Shown here piece by piece: positions 44,630-53,865 of a stretch of 64,000 bases of DNA. The position numbers and the translations under genes are program-made. Source of the DNA: Rhodospirillaceae bacterium (GTDB lineage: Bacteria > Pseudomonadota > Alphaproteobacteria > Rhodospirillales > JABHCV01); contig JABHGV010000008.1 in the NCBI GenBank assembly GCA_018671895.1, forward strand, positions 1 to 64,000. The letters are read 5' to 3'. A model generated the notes under the pieces. That model was not told the origin of the DNA. It ran no database searches and saw only the letters and a list, made by a program, of their open reading frames with translations. The stretch's first letter is position 1; every line of letters starts with the position of its first letter.

Positions 44630-45319
44630 ATGAGATATATTCTTGGGGCGTTGATGTCGGTTGCGCTGCTTAGCGGCTGTGTGACCACTTCGTTTTATAC
44701 AAGCAAGAAACTGGCTCCTGAAACGAAACACATAGCCCTTGTGTCGCCAGATGTCGAGCTAAGCATCCTGAATGCGGGTGGCATGAATGAACCCCAGGCG
44801 GAATGGACAAAGCTTGCGGAAGAACATCTTTCCAACAGTATTCGCAAGAAACTCAAAACACTGAATGTGACGTTAGTTGATAACCAGACAACCAGGGAAT
44901 TACAGGCGGGTGATTCCCAAGAAGTCCAACTGATCAAACTCCACCAGGCCGTCGGCTCGACCATTCTTGAGCATCAGTACAACCAGCCATTCCGGCTTCC
45001 CAGTAAAAAAGGCAAGTTTGAATGGACTTTGGGTAAGGATGTCAGATACCTGAAAGAAAAGTACGGTGCCGATTATGCTCTGTTTATATACGTACGTGAC
45101 AGTTATACGAGTCCGGGACGTGCAACGGCCATCGTTGTCGCAGCTCTTTTTGGTGTTGGCATACAAGGCGGCGTCCAGATTGGCTTTGCCTCTTTAGTAG
45201 ATTTGAATTCCGGAGATATCGTCTGGTTCAACAGGCTGGCTAGAACGTCTGGAGACCTGAGGACGGAAAAATCATCCAGAGAAACAGTCTCGCTGTTATT
45301 GAATAATTTTCCACAATGA
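44630..45319 (+). CDS. Predicted lipoprotein, first gene of an AT-richer operon
   Basis: A 229-residue protein with signal peptide and lipobox ALLSGC (Cys 17). The mature part includes KLAEEHLSNSIRKKL and, near the end, ATAIVVAALFGVGIQGGVQ, a hydrophobic Gly-rich stretch, followed by VDLNSGDIVWFNR. The layout resembles lipoproteins with a Curli-assembly-like (CsgG/TolB N-terminal) alpha/beta fold, but I do not recognise a family. Stop overlaps the next ATG. Codon use is clearly more AT-rich than that of the neighbours. Confidence 0.65.
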   Translation: MRYILGALMSVALLSGCVTTSFYTSKKLAPETKHIALVSPDVELSILNAGGMNEPQAEWTKLAEEHLSNSIRKKLKTLNVTLVDNQTTRELQAGDSQEVQLIKLHQAVGSTILEHQYNQPFRLPSKKGKFEWTLGKDVRYLKEKYGADYALFIYVRDSYTSPGRATAIVVAALFGVGIQGGVQIGFASLVDLNSGDIVWFNRLARTSGDLRTEKSSRETVSLLLNNFPQ

Positions 45320-46569
45320 GAGTTTTCCTTAAATGCGGTTGTTTTTGTTTTGCTGCGGTTGTCTTGACTGCATGCCAGATGAACAAGGCGGTATATGAAC
45401 GCCCCTTGATCGATAACGATATTATTTTGAGTTCGGAATCAAAATCCTCAACGTCGGAATCTTATCCCTATTCAATTGCAAGCCTTCAACCCCAACAACG
45501 CCCTGACGTAAGTTCACTTGAAGCCGGATTATGGATGAGTGTGGAAAAGGCAGAAAAAAAATCTCAAACAGCGGGCAACAGGGTAACTGATAAAAAGCTC
45601 AACGATTATGTTCGCTCCATAGTTTGCCGTTTGGCCAAGGAATACTGCCAAGATATACGCATCTACATAATGCGCGTTCCAATGTTCAACGCTTCCATGT
45701 ACCCGAATGGAATGATGCATATATGGACAGGGTTGCTGCTGCGTGCGCGCAATGAGGCTCAACTTGCAACGGTCCTGGGTCATGAAATTGGGCATTACCT
45801 GCGAAGGCATTCACTGCAACGTTTCAAGACTTACATGAATACAAGCAACTCGCTGATTTTCGCCCAAATGGCATTGGCCGTTGCGGGTGCGCCAGCCGTG
45901 GGCGATATTATGAATATCGTTGCGAGGGGCAGTTTGGCAGCCTTTAGTCGTGACCACGAACGCGAGGCAGATGGCTATGGTTTGTTGCTTCTTGCAAAGG
46001 GGGGGTACGACCCCTTTGAGGCCTCGAAGATATGGAAACGTTCTATCCGGGAAGCTAAGGCAGACAAAAAATATTCGTCGCCATCGATTTTCAATTCCAC
46101 ACATCCACAATCAGAAGAACGAATGAAGGTACTTAATGACCTTGCGGGTCGTGTCTGGACGGATGAAACCGTTACGACAGGACTGGATGAATACAAGTCA
46201 GTCATTTTGCCGCTTCGCGCCAGCTTTCTGCGTGATGAACTTGATCAGCGGAACTTCAGCAGTACGGAAGAATTGCTGGAAATTCTTATTGAGGACGGGG
46301 CAAATTTATCCGAACTGCATTTTTTCAAAGGAGAAATGTACCGCCTTCGCAGGAAAAAAGGTGATCTGGACAAGGCCCTGAATTCTTACCGGGAAAGCCT
46401 CGCTCTCGGCAACCCGCCGTCGGTAGTGCACCGTCAAATTGGTCTGGCCTTGAGGCGTCAGGGCGATGCGCAGGGAGCAAAGGATTCTTTAAAGAAGTAT
46501 CTGGAATTAAATCCAGATGTCGAAGATGCAGGAGTGATCAGACAGATCATCGAGGAGTCTGAAGAATAA
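45316..46569 (+). CDS. M48-family metalloprotease lipoprotein with TPR tail
   Basis: A 417-residue protein with lipobox VLTAC (Cys 20). The peptidase domain (about 65-290) has the zinc motif LGHEIGHYLRRH (His156, Glu157, His160) and the third ligand in SRDHEREADGYG. The C-terminal 120 residues hold tetratricopeptide-like helices (LDKALNSYRESLALG, DAQGAKDSLKKYLELN), as in BepA-type proteins that survey outer-membrane assembly. It overlaps both flanking lipoprotein genes by a few bases, so the three act together. Confidence 0.85.
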   Translation: MRVFLKCGCFCFAAVVLTACQMNKAVYERPLIDNDIILSSESKSSTSESYPYSIASLQPQQRPDVSSLEAGLWMSVEKAEKKSQTAGNRVTDKKLNDYVRSIVCRLAKEYCQDIRIYIMRVPMFNASMYPNGMMHIWTGLLLRARNEAQLATVLGHEIGHYLRRHSLQRFKTYMNTSNSLIFAQMALAVAGAPAVGDIMNIVARGSLAAFSRDHEREADGYGLLLLAKGGYDPFEASKIWKRSIREAKADKKYSSPSIFNSTHPQSEERMKVLNDLAGRVWTDETVTTGLDEYKSVILPLRASFLRDELDQRNFSSTEELLEILIEDGANLSELHFFKGEMYRLRRKKGDLDKALNSYRESLALGNPPSVVHRQIGLALRRQGDAQGAKDSLKKYLELNPDVEDAGVIRQIIEESEE

Positions 46570-47147
46570 TGAGAAATGGAATATTTATTATTCTTGTCGC
46601 AACGATATTGAGCAGTTGTGGTGGGTATAAACTGGTAAACAAAGGAAAAGAAATAGAGGTCGGGAATTCCATGTTCACGACCCCGTTTAATGACTGGAAT
46701 AGCTCGAAAGACGGGGACGTTGTTCTATGGACGATGGACGGCCCCATGCTTCAGCAAATTATTTTTGTGAAAGGGGCTGAAGACGGTGACTACTTAATCC
46801 CTGTCCGGGTGAACGGGACACATACTCTGGACAAGAAAGTACCAAAATTTAAAAAAGATATGACGTCCATCGAAGTGGTGGAGCTGTTTGAATCGACTTT
46901 CAAACGGTTGGGCGCGCAGAATCTGGAAATCAGCAATGTTCGTCCTTATGAAGCCGCCAAGACGAAGGGGTTCCGTTTTGAGTTCGGATTTTTAACGAAG
47001 GACGGTTTGGCGAAAAGTGGTTCCACCTATGGAATCCTGAAGAACAAGCGCTTGTTCATGGTGATTTATTCTGGTGCAAATATTCATTATTACGACAAAG
47101 GCAAAGAGGATTTTGAGGGTATTGTTCGTTCCCTGCGCATTTTGTAA
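46569..47147 (+). CDS. Predicted lipoprotein, third gene of the M48 operon
   Basis: A 192-residue protein with lipobox TILSSC (Cys 17). The mature part has NSMFTTPFNDWNSSKDGDVV, LDKKVPKFKKDMTSIEVVEL and a C-terminal beta region (FRFEFGFLTKDGL, RLFMVIYSGANIHYYDKG). No family recognised. It starts on the last base of the protease stop codon (TAATG), so is translationally coupled. AT-rich like the two genes before it. A 24-bp gap separates it from the convergent FKBP gene. Confidence 0.68.
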   Translation: MRNGIFIILVATILSSCGGYKLVNKGKEIEVGNSMFTTPFNDWNSSKDGDVVLWTMDGPMLQQIIFVKGAEDGDYLIPVRVNGTHTLDKKVPKFKKDMTSIEVVELFESTFKRLGAQNLEISNVRPYEAAKTKGFRFEFGFLTKDGLAKSGSTYGILKNKRLFMVIYSGANIHYYDKGKEDFEGIVRSLRIL

Positions 47148-47171
47148 CTAGCCACAAGATTCTTTGGTGTG

Positions 47172-47921
47172 TTACGGCTGAACCACCGGGTTTTTTCCGG
47201 CCTGCCATTTTACGATGCCGTCGGTGACGTTATAAATCTTGGAGTAACCCAGTTCGTTCGATAGCGCATTGGACAAATATCCGGTGCGGTTGCCGGTGCG
47301 GCAGATCAGGATCACCGGCTCGTCCTTTTTGACATAGGTCGCAAGGCCATCGAGGAAGTCGGGGCTCAGGCGACCGGTCGCGTTAAACGACATCAAAAGC
47401 TTGCTGCCCTTAACGACGCCGGTCTGTTTCCATTCTTCGGGGCGGCGGATGTCGACGATCTTGGTGCCCTTGGCCAGCAGGTCTTTCAGTTCATCGTTGT
47501 TGATGTTGGTGAACGGCGGTGGTGTGACGGCGATCAGCGCGACCTCGAACTTCAGGGTCGCGTTGGGCGGAATGATCCCGCCCGCGCCTTTTTTGCCGTA
47601 TCCCAGTTCCGGCGGGATGATCAGCTCGCGCTTACCGCCGACCCGCATGCCCTGAACGCCCTGGTCCCAGCCGGGGATGACTTGTCCGCCACCCAGCGTG
47701 AAGCTGAAGGTCTTGCCCCGGTCGACGCTGGAATCAAACTTGGTGCCGTCGGTCAGCCATCCTGTGTAATGAACGTCGACGGTGGCGTACGGAGTCGCCA
47801 CAACGCCGTCACCCTTGATGATGTCTTTGATCTTCAAGTCAACAGGGGCGGCGATTGCTGCGGTTGCGAGGCCGATTAACAGCGAGAATGAGAGGGCGAA
47901 AAGTCTTGCAGAGCGGGTCAT
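47172..47921 (-). CDS. FKBP peptidyl-prolyl isomerase fused to a rhodanese domain
   Basis: A 249-residue exported protein. After a signal peptide (cleavage near AIAAP, residue 25) comes an FKBP domain (about 28-133: [46 protein letters not shown]). It is followed by a rhodanese domain (about 138-245: [22 protein letters not shown] with active Cys 207). Both active sites look intact. The pairing suggests a periplasmic folding factor with a sulfur-transfer or thiol function; that is inference. Confidence 0.9.
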   Translation of the reverse strand: MTRSARLFALSFSLLIGLATAAIAAPVDLKIKDIIKGDGVVATPYATVDVHYTGWLTDGTKFDSSVDRGKTFSFTLGGGQVIPGWDQGVQGMRVGGKRELIIPPELGYGKKGAGGIIPPNATLKFEVALIAVTPPPFTNINNDELKDLLAKGTKIVDIRRPEEWKQTGVVKGSKLLMSFNATGRLSPDFLDGLATYVKKDEPVILICRTGNRTGYLSNALSNELGYSKIYNVTDGIVKWQAGKNPVVQP

Positions 47922-48066
47922 TGATGGTCCTTGCGGCGGGTGGAATAAAAACAGCCGGGATTATAGGCAAATTTGCCGGTTCCGGTCGTGTCTTTTGTCG
48001 TCACAATCGCGTTATTCGTGCTAAAAGATGGGCCAACATATAAAGCCATACTTCAAGGGAGAGGTC

Positions 48067-48954
48067 ATGTCACAACCGGGTACACCCGTCGTTATCGGCG
48101 TTATTGGCGGCAGCGGCGTATATGACATCGATGGGTTGGAAAACACCCGCTGGGAGAAGATTTCTTCCAGCTTTGGCGAACCATCTGACGAGTTGCTGTT
48201 TGGTGAACTTGACGGCCAGCAGATGGTGTTTTTGCCGCGTCACGGGCGCGGTCACCGGATTCCGCCCAGTGAATTGAACTTCCGCGCCAATATTGACGCC
48301 ATGAAACGCGCCGGGGTGACGGAGATCATCTCGGTCAGCGCCTGTGGCTCGTTAAAAGAAGAACTGCCACCCGGACATTTCGTTATTGCCGACCAATTCA
48401 TCGACCGCACCTTCGCGCGGGAAAAAAGCTTCTTTTCGACCGGACTTGTGGCGCACGTGGGGCTTGGTGATCCGGTTTGCGCGCGTCTTGGCGATGCGCT
48501 GGAAGATGCGATCAAGGAGCTGGATATACCGTACAGCCGAGGCGGCACGTATCTGTGCATGGAAGGCCCGCAATTTTCGACGCTGGCGGAATCAAATCTA
48601 TATCGAAGCTGGGGCTGCGACGTGATTGGCATGACCAACATGCCGGAAGCCAAACTGGCGCGCGAGGCCGAGATTTGCTACGCCACCGTCGCCATGGTTA
48701 CCGATTACGATTGCTGGCATACAGACCACGACCACGTCACCGTCGATGCCATTATCAAGGTGCTGATGGATAATTCCGAAAAGGGGCGCTCGCTGGTCAA
48801 ACAGGCGGTACCGAAACTCGCCGGACGCACAGACACCTGTTCCGCCGGATGTCAGACGGCGTTGGAAACCGCCATCATCACCGCACCCGACGCACGCACC
48901 CCCGAAATGGTTGAAAAGCTGGATGCCGTCGCCGGACGGGTCCTGAAGGGATAA
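48067..48954 (+). CDS. mtnP: S-methyl-5'-thioadenosine phosphorylase
   Basis: A 295-residue purine-nucleoside-phosphorylase family enzyme that splits MTA into adenine and 5-methylthioribose-1-phosphate. It has [47 protein letters not shown], the substrate-site [15 protein letters not shown] and [19 protein letters not shown] 48067 is preceded by AGGGAGAGG. It lacks only 4 bp of touching mtnA. Confidence 0.95.
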   Translation: MSQPGTPVVIGVIGGSGVYDIDGLENTRWEKISSSFGEPSDELLFGELDGQQMVFLPRHGRGHRIPPSELNFRANIDAMKRAGVTEIISVSACGSLKEELPPGHFVIADQFIDRTFAREKSFFSTGLVAHVGLGDPVCARLGDALEDAIKELDIPYSRGGTYLCMEGPQFSTLAESNLYRSWGCDVIGMTNMPEAKLAREAEICYATVAMVTDYDCWHTDHDHVTVDAIIKVLMDNSEKGRSLVKQAVPKLAGRTDTCSAGCQTALETAIITAPDARTPEMVEKLDAVAGRVLKG

Positions 48955-48958
48955 ATCC

Positions 48959-50056
48959 ATGATCGTTAACGGCAAACCGCAACGTACCATCTGGCTTGGC
49001 GACGACGGTGTGACCGTCGAGATCATCGACCAGACCCGACTGCCCCATGAATTTATCATCGTCGAAATGAAGACCATGGACGATGCGGCCACCGCCATAT
49101 CCGACATGCTGGTGCGTGGCGCGCCGCTGATCGGGGCGACGGCGGCCTATGGCATGGCGCTGGCCATGAACAATGATTCGACAGATGACGGCCTGAAGAA
49201 CGCCTATGACGTTTTGCTGGCGACACGCCCAACGGCGGTCAACCTGCGCTGGGCGCTGGATGATTTGCTGGCGCTTCTTGAGCCTTTGGACGCCGGCGAA
49301 CGTGTCGCTGCGGCCTACACCCGCGCCGCCGAGATTGCCGACGAAGACGTCGAGATGTGCAGTTCGCTGGGCGAACACGGCCGCGGCATCATCGAGCAAA
49401 TCTGGAACGACAAGGGCAAGCCGGATCGCATCAACGTGCTGACCCATTGCAACGCCGGTTGGCTGGCGACCGTCGACTGGGGCACCGCCATGGCACCGGT
49501 GTACAAGGCGCATGATGCTGGAATTCCGGTGCATGTATGGGTCGACGAAACACGGCCCCGCAATCAGGGTGCATCGCTGACGTGCTGGGAACTGGGCCAG
49601 CACGGCGTTCCCCATACCCTGATCGTAGACAATGTCGGTGGGCACCTGATGCAGCACGGCGAGGTCGATGTGGTTATCACCGGCACCGACCGGACAACGG
49701 CTGCGGGCGATGTGTGCAATAAAATCGGCACCTATTTGAAGGCACTGGCAGCGGCTGACAATAACGTGCCGTTCTTTGTTGCGCTGCCCGGCCCGACCAT
49801 CGACTGGACCATTCTGGACGGCGTCGCCGATGTTCCCATCGAGCAGCGAGACCCCCAAGAAGTCACCCACCTGACCGGGCTTGGCAGCGATGGCGCGATT
49901 ACCACCATTGCCATTGCACCGCCCGACAGCCCGGCGGCCAACTATGCCTTCGACGTTACCCCGGCGAGACTGGTCACCGGCCTGATTACCGAACGCGGCG
50001 TGGCCCAGGCATCCGAAGAGGGACTGGCCGCGCTGTATCCGGAACGCGTGCAATGA
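48959..50056 (+). CDS. mtnA: Methylthioribose-1-phosphate isomerase
   Basis: A 365-residue enzyme converting methylthioribose-1-phosphate to methylthioribulose-1-phosphate (it can also take 5-deoxyribose-1-phosphate). It belongs to the eIF2B-like fold, with [33 protein letters not shown] and the catalytic Asp in [19 protein letters not shown]. The stop overlaps the PilZ gene (ATGA). No mtnB, mtnC or mtnD is nearby. Confidence 0.96.
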   Translation: MIVNGKPQRTIWLGDDGVTVEIIDQTRLPHEFIIVEMKTMDDAATAISDMLVRGAPLIGATAAYGMALAMNNDSTDDGLKNAYDVLLATRPTAVNLRWALDDLLALLEPLDAGERVAAAYTRAAEIADEDVEMCSSLGEHGRGIIEQIWNDKGKPDRINVLTHCNAGWLATVDWGTAMAPVYKAHDAGIPVHVWVDETRPRNQGASLTCWELGQHGVPHTLIVDNVGGHLMQHGEVDVVITGTDRTTAAGDVCNKIGTYLKALAAADNNVPFFVALPGPTIDWTILDGVADVPIEQRDPQEVTHLTGLGSDGAITTIAIAPPDSPAANYAFDVTPARLVTGLITERGVAQASEEGLAALYPERVQ

Positions 50057-50436
50057 GCAATAAAAATGATACCGATAAACGCCTCCATTCACGCTATGCG
50101 ATGGATGAAAAGGTGCTGGTCGATTTTGGCAAGGAAACTGTCGAGGGAACCAGCGAGGATATTTCCAACGGCGGCATTTCCATCAAATCGGAAACCCCCA
50201 TTCCCAACGAGACGTTCGTCGAACTGCACATGGATTCCGTCGGCGATGTGGAAGGCCGCGTCGTGCGCAACTTCGATGGCGGGTTCGCCGTCGAGTTTGA
50301 TTCACTCAGCAAGGAAAGCATCCATCTGGAAGACAAGTTGAAAAATATGTTCGCCCCGAAAGAGCCAGACGACGAGCGCGGCAAGATGGAAGAAAAATTC
50401 AAGAATATGTTTATCAACGACGGGGACGAGACATGA
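50053..50436 (+). CDS. PilZ domain protein
   Basis: A 127-residue soluble protein with both c-di-GMP motifs: RxxxR as RLHSR (residues 10-14) and DxSxxG as DISNGG (36-41). The last 35 residues are charged and helical ([23 protein letters not shown]), with the FKNMF/LKNMF unit repeated. It overlaps mtnA and the aldolase gene by 4 bp each, so it is produced in step with salvage enzymes. Binding of c-di-GMP is predicted from motifs only. Confidence 0.88.
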   Translation: MSNKNDTDKRLHSRYAMDEKVLVDFGKETVEGTSEDISNGGISIKSETPIPNETFVELHMDSVGDVEGRVVRNFDGGFAVEFDSLSKESIHLEDKLKNMFAPKEPDDERGKMEEKFKNMFINDGDET

Positions 50437-52484
50437 AAAACGGGTGGTCCGACAAGGAAGCCAAAAAATACATCGGGCGCTATGGGCGTGATGGTGTTGG
50501 CAAGGATCTGGCGCTGCGCGTTTACACGTCCCGGCTGTTGGGGCTTGAACCGCGACTGGTTCTGCACGGCGGCGGCAATACGTCGGTAAAGACCAGGATG
50601 GTGGACGTACAGGGAAACCGTACCGATGTGCTGTGCGTCAAGGGCAGCGGTTGGGATATGGGCGATATCGAACCGGCTGGTTTGCCCGCCGTTCGCTTGG
50701 AAAATCTGTGTGAACTGATCGCGCTCGATCGCTTAAGCGACGAAGACATGGTCAACGCCCAACGCGCCAATTTACTCGACAGCACCTCGCCGAACCCGTC
50801 GGTCGAAACCCTGTTGCATGCCTTCCTGCCGCACAAGTTCATCGACCACACCCATTCCAACGCCGTTCTGTCGCTGACCGATCAGCCCGATGGCGATGCG
50901 CTCTGCCGGAAAGTCTATGGCAAATCCATGGGCTACGTTCCCTACATCATGCCGGGGTTCGCGCTGGCGAAAAAAGCCGTCGAGGTTTTCCGGCAAGACC
51001 CCACGGTCGAGGGATTGATCTTGTTCAAGCATGGCATTTTCACCTTCGGCGACACCGCCAAGCAGGCCTACACCCGCATGATCGACAAGGTGACGCTGGC
51101 CGAAAAGCGCCTGAAGAAGGGCAAAAAGAGAGTCTTCGTCGGGGCCAAGCTGCCGAAGCGCACCGCCACAGCAGCCCAGGTCGCGCCGATCCTGCGCGGG
51201 CTTGTTGCTTTGCCGGGCAGTTCTGAGGGATCGTACAAGCGCATGGTGATGGATTTCCGCACCAGCAAGACCGTTCGCGCTTTCGTCGATGGCAAGGACG
51301 TGAAGCGTTACTCCCAACAGGGCACCGCGACGCCTGATCACGTTATTCGCACCAAGCAGAAGCCGCTGATCGTGCCAGCTCCGGTTGCCGATGATCTGGA
51401 TGGATTTGCGCGGGGTGCGGCGCGTGCCTTGAAGGCGTATCAGAAATCCTATCACGCTTATTTCGAGCGCCAGAACAAGCGCCAAGAAACGCCGAAGACC
51501 GAACTGGACGCCATGCCACGGCTGATTTTGGTGCCGGGCCTGGGCCTGTTTGGCTTGGGCGCAAACGCCAAGGCCGCAGGAATTGCCGCCGATCTGGGCG
51601 AGACCAATGTCATGGTCATCACAGGCGCCGAGTCCATGAGTTCGTACAAGGTGATCGGCGAACGCGATTGTTTCGATCTTGAATACTGGTCGCTGGAACA
51701 GGCGAAGTTGGGCAAGGGTGCGGAAAAGCCGCTGGCCCGACAGGTTGCCGTGGTTACTGGTGGTGGATCGGGCATCGGGGCGGCCACCGCTCAGGCGTTT
51801 GCCGCTGTGGGTTGCGAAGTCGCCGTGCTGGACCGCGATATCAAGGCCGCCAAGACCGTGGCCGACAGCTTCGGCGGTCTCGCCATCGCCTGTGATGTGA
51901 CCAATGCTCGTTCTATAAACGCCGCGCTGGACAAGGTGGCCGCGACCTATGGCGGTGTCGATATCGTGGTATCGAATGCTGGTGCCGCGTGGCAGGGACG
52001 CATCGGCGATGTGTCCGACAAGGTGCTGCGTCAAAGTTTCGAGCTCAATTTCTGGGGTCATCAGAATGTGGCGAAAAAAGCGACCCAGATCATGCGGGCT
52101 CAAGGCACTGGCGGGTGCTTGCTGTTCAACACGTCGAAACAGGCGATCAATCCGGGGCCCGATTTCGGCCCTTATGGTTTGCCGAAAGCAGCCACCTTGT
52201 TTTTGATGCGCCAGTACGCGGTTGACCACGGCAGCGATGGCATTCGGTCCAACGCCGTCAATGCCGACCGTATTCGCTCCAACCTGTTGACCAACGACAT
52301 GATTGCCTCGCGCTCGAAGGCCCGTGGTTTGACCGAAAAAGATTACCTGTCGGGCAATCTGCTGGGCCGCGAAGTCACAGCCGAAGACGTGGCTAACTGT
52401 TTCGTCGATCTGGCGTGTGCGGAAAAAACCACAGCCTCGGTGGCCACCGTCGACGGCGGCAACATCGCGGCGGCGTTAAGGTAG
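50433..52484 (+). CDS. Bifunctional class II aldolase / short-chain dehydrogenase
   Basis: A 683-residue fusion. Residues 1-400 are a class II (zinc) aldolase: phosphate site around His45 (LHGGGNTS) and zinc ligands His139, His141 (FIDHTHSNAV) and His200 (FKHGIFTFGD). Residues about 430-680 are an SDR with TGGGSGIG (Thr442), SNAG and the catalytic Y581-x3-K585. Relatives (COG3347) are known as rhamnulose-1-phosphate aldolase/lactaldehyde dehydrogenases. Its strict coupling to mtnP and mtnA suggests cleavage of methylthioribulose- or deoxyribulose-1-phosphate to DHAP and an aldehyde that the SDR half then reduces or oxidises. Its stop is 1 bp from the convergent MFS gene. Confidence 0.88.
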   Translation: MKNGWSDKEAKKYIGRYGRDGVGKDLALRVYTSRLLGLEPRLVLHGGGNTSVKTRMVDVQGNRTDVLCVKGSGWDMGDIEPAGLPAVRLENLCELIALDRLSDEDMVNAQRANLLDSTSPNPSVETLLHAFLPHKFIDHTHSNAVLSLTDQPDGDALCRKVYGKSMGYVPYIMPGFALAKKAVEVFRQDPTVEGLILFKHGIFTFGDTAKQAYTRMIDKVTLAEKRLKKGKKRVFVGAKLPKRTATAAQVAPILRGLVALPGSSEGSYKRMVMDFRTSKTVRAFVDGKDVKRYSQQGTATPDHVIRTKQKPLIVPAPVADDLDGFARGAARALKAYQKSYHAYFERQNKRQETPKTELDAMPRLILVPGLGLFGLGANAKAAGIAADLGETNVMVITGAESMSSYKVIGERDCFDLEYWSLEQAKLGKGAEKPLARQVAVVTGGGSGIGAATAQAFAAVGCEVAVLDRDIKAAKTVADSFGGLAIACDVTNARSINAALDKVAATYGGVDIVVSNAGAAWQGRIGDVSDKVLRQSFELNFWGHQNVAKKATQIMRAQGTGGCLLFNTSKQAINPGPDFGPYGLPKAATLFLMRQYAVDHGSDGIRSNAVNADRIRSNLLTNDMIASRSKARGLTEKDYLSGNLLGREVTAEDVANCFVDLACAEKTTASVATVDGGNIAAALR

Positions 52485-52485
52485 A

Positions 52486-53685
52486 TTAAGCCACCTGCCT
52501 GCGGCGATGGTTGGCCAGCCACAGCACCGCGACGATGACAATACCGACAGGGCCGATGGCGGCGATGTTGACGGCGTTCCAATCCAGATAATGCAGGATC
52601 GTGCCCGAGAACAGCGACGCCACCGCCACTGTGCCGAACACCAGAAAATTGTTCAGCGCCTGAACCTTGGCCCGTTCCGTTTCCTCGTAGGTTTCCGTCA
52701 GCAGGATTGAGCCGCCGATAAAGGTGAAGTTCCAGCCCAGCCCCAGCAGCACCAGCGAGACCCAGAAATGCTCAATGCTGATGCCCGCCAGCGACACCCC
52801 GGCTGATGCGGCCAGCAGGATGCCGCCGGTGAGTATCACCTTCAGCACGCCGAGGCGTCGGCACAAGTCCCCGGTAAAAAACGCCGGGCCATACATGGCG
52901 ACGATATGCCACTGAATAACGAACGAGGCATCGTCGATAATGAAACCGCAGCCGATCATCGACAGCGGTGTCGCGGTCATCACCAGGCTCATCACGCCAT
53001 AGCCGATCATACCGCTGATGACGGCGACAATCAGGGCCGGTTGGCGGGCCAGTTCGCCAAGCGGTCGTCCGCCACGTTGGCGATCTTCCAGTTTCAGCTG
53101 AGGAATATTAACCCGGGACAGCAACCCCATTGAAAGGATGGCAAGACCGATAACGGTGATGTACGAACCGACGAAGGCGACGTCTTGCATCATGTCGTGG
53201 GTCAGCTTGACCAGTTCCGGCCCGGCAAAGGCAGCGACGACACCGCCCGCCATGACCAGCGAGATGGCGCGGCTTCTGAAATCGGCGTGGGCGACGTCGG
53301 CGGCAGCAAAACGATAGTAAAGGGCGAAACCGCCGTACACGCCAATGATGAAGGTGCCGAAGCTGAACAGCCAGAAATTTTCCTGATAAATGGCGAACGA
53401 TGCGACCGCCCCGCCGATGACACCGAACAGGGTGCCGAGCATGAAACCGGCCCGCCGCCCGATCCGCTTCATCAGCAACGAGGCCGGGATGGTGACCAGG
53501 GTCGAGGCGATGACGATGGTTGAAATGGGCAGGGTGGCGAGTGCTTTGTTAGCGGCCAGTTCGGCCCCGACCAGCCCGCTGAGGATGATCAGCATCGACT
53601 GGCTGGTCACATAGAACGCCTGGGCCACGGCCAGCACGATAACGTTGCGGCGGTCCCTTGAATGATCGTGCTCGGTGGTTGTCAT
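52486..53685 (-). CDS. Major facilitator superfamily transporter
   Basis: A 399-residue inner-membrane protein with about 12 hydrophobic segments. The loop between segments 2 and 3 has the MFS signature (LMKRIGRRAGFMLGTLFGV). The second half repeats the six-helix pattern, with a loop RRLGVLKVILTGG. Substrate unknown; YfkL- and arabinose-efflux-like families are the closest that I recognise. It is convergent with the aldolase gene, with 1 bp between stops. Confidence 0.85.
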   Translation of the reverse strand: MTTTEHDHSRDRRNVIVLAVAQAFYVTSQSMLIILSGLVGAELAANKALATLPISTIVIASTLVTIPASLLMKRIGRRAGFMLGTLFGVIGGAVASFAIYQENFWLFSFGTFIIGVYGGFALYYRFAAADVAHADFRSRAISLVMAGGVVAAFAGPELVKLTHDMMQDVAFVGSYITVIGLAILSMGLLSRVNIPQLKLEDRQRGGRPLGELARQPALIVAVISGMIGYGVMSLVMTATPLSMIGCGFIIDDASFVIQWHIVAMYGPAFFTGDLCRRLGVLKVILTGGILLAASAGVSLAGISIEHFWVSLVLLGLGWNFTFIGGSILLTETYEETERAKVQALNNFLVFGTVAVASLFSGTILHYLDWNAVNIAAIGPVGIVIVAVLWLANHRRRQVA

Positions 53686-53732
53686 TATATGTCGCGCATT
53701 TTGGTTTTCGCATCCTTCGGATGGCGCGTTCT

Positions 53733-53861
53733 CTGGAAGCCAGATTTAAAAGTGAACGAGGAGTCAGGTTTTCAAAGCCTGACTCCTGTTAACAAACTTG
53801 TTTTGACTTCCAGAGTCCCAAAAGCCTAGGGGCGAATAGCCCCGCCCGGCGACTGAGGGGC
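53733..53861 (+). repeat. Intergenic repeat, copy C (most complete inverted structure)
   Basis: Outer arms CTGGAAGCCAG (53733-53743) and TGACTTCCAG (53804-53813) enclose a perfect 10-bp hairpin AGGAGTCAGG (53759-53768) / CCTGACTCCT (53778-53787). The 39-bp core (AGCCTAGGGGCGAATAGCCC to GACTGAGGGGC) is at 53823-53861. It lies between the MFS gene and petC, a stretch with no other feature. Confidence 0.8.
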
Positions 53862-53865
53862 AGTA

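Noticed and set aside
50772-52229. A 485-codon minus-strand frame opposite the aldolase/SDR gene
   Set aside because: Shadow frame; the plus strand has both complete catalytic motif sets.
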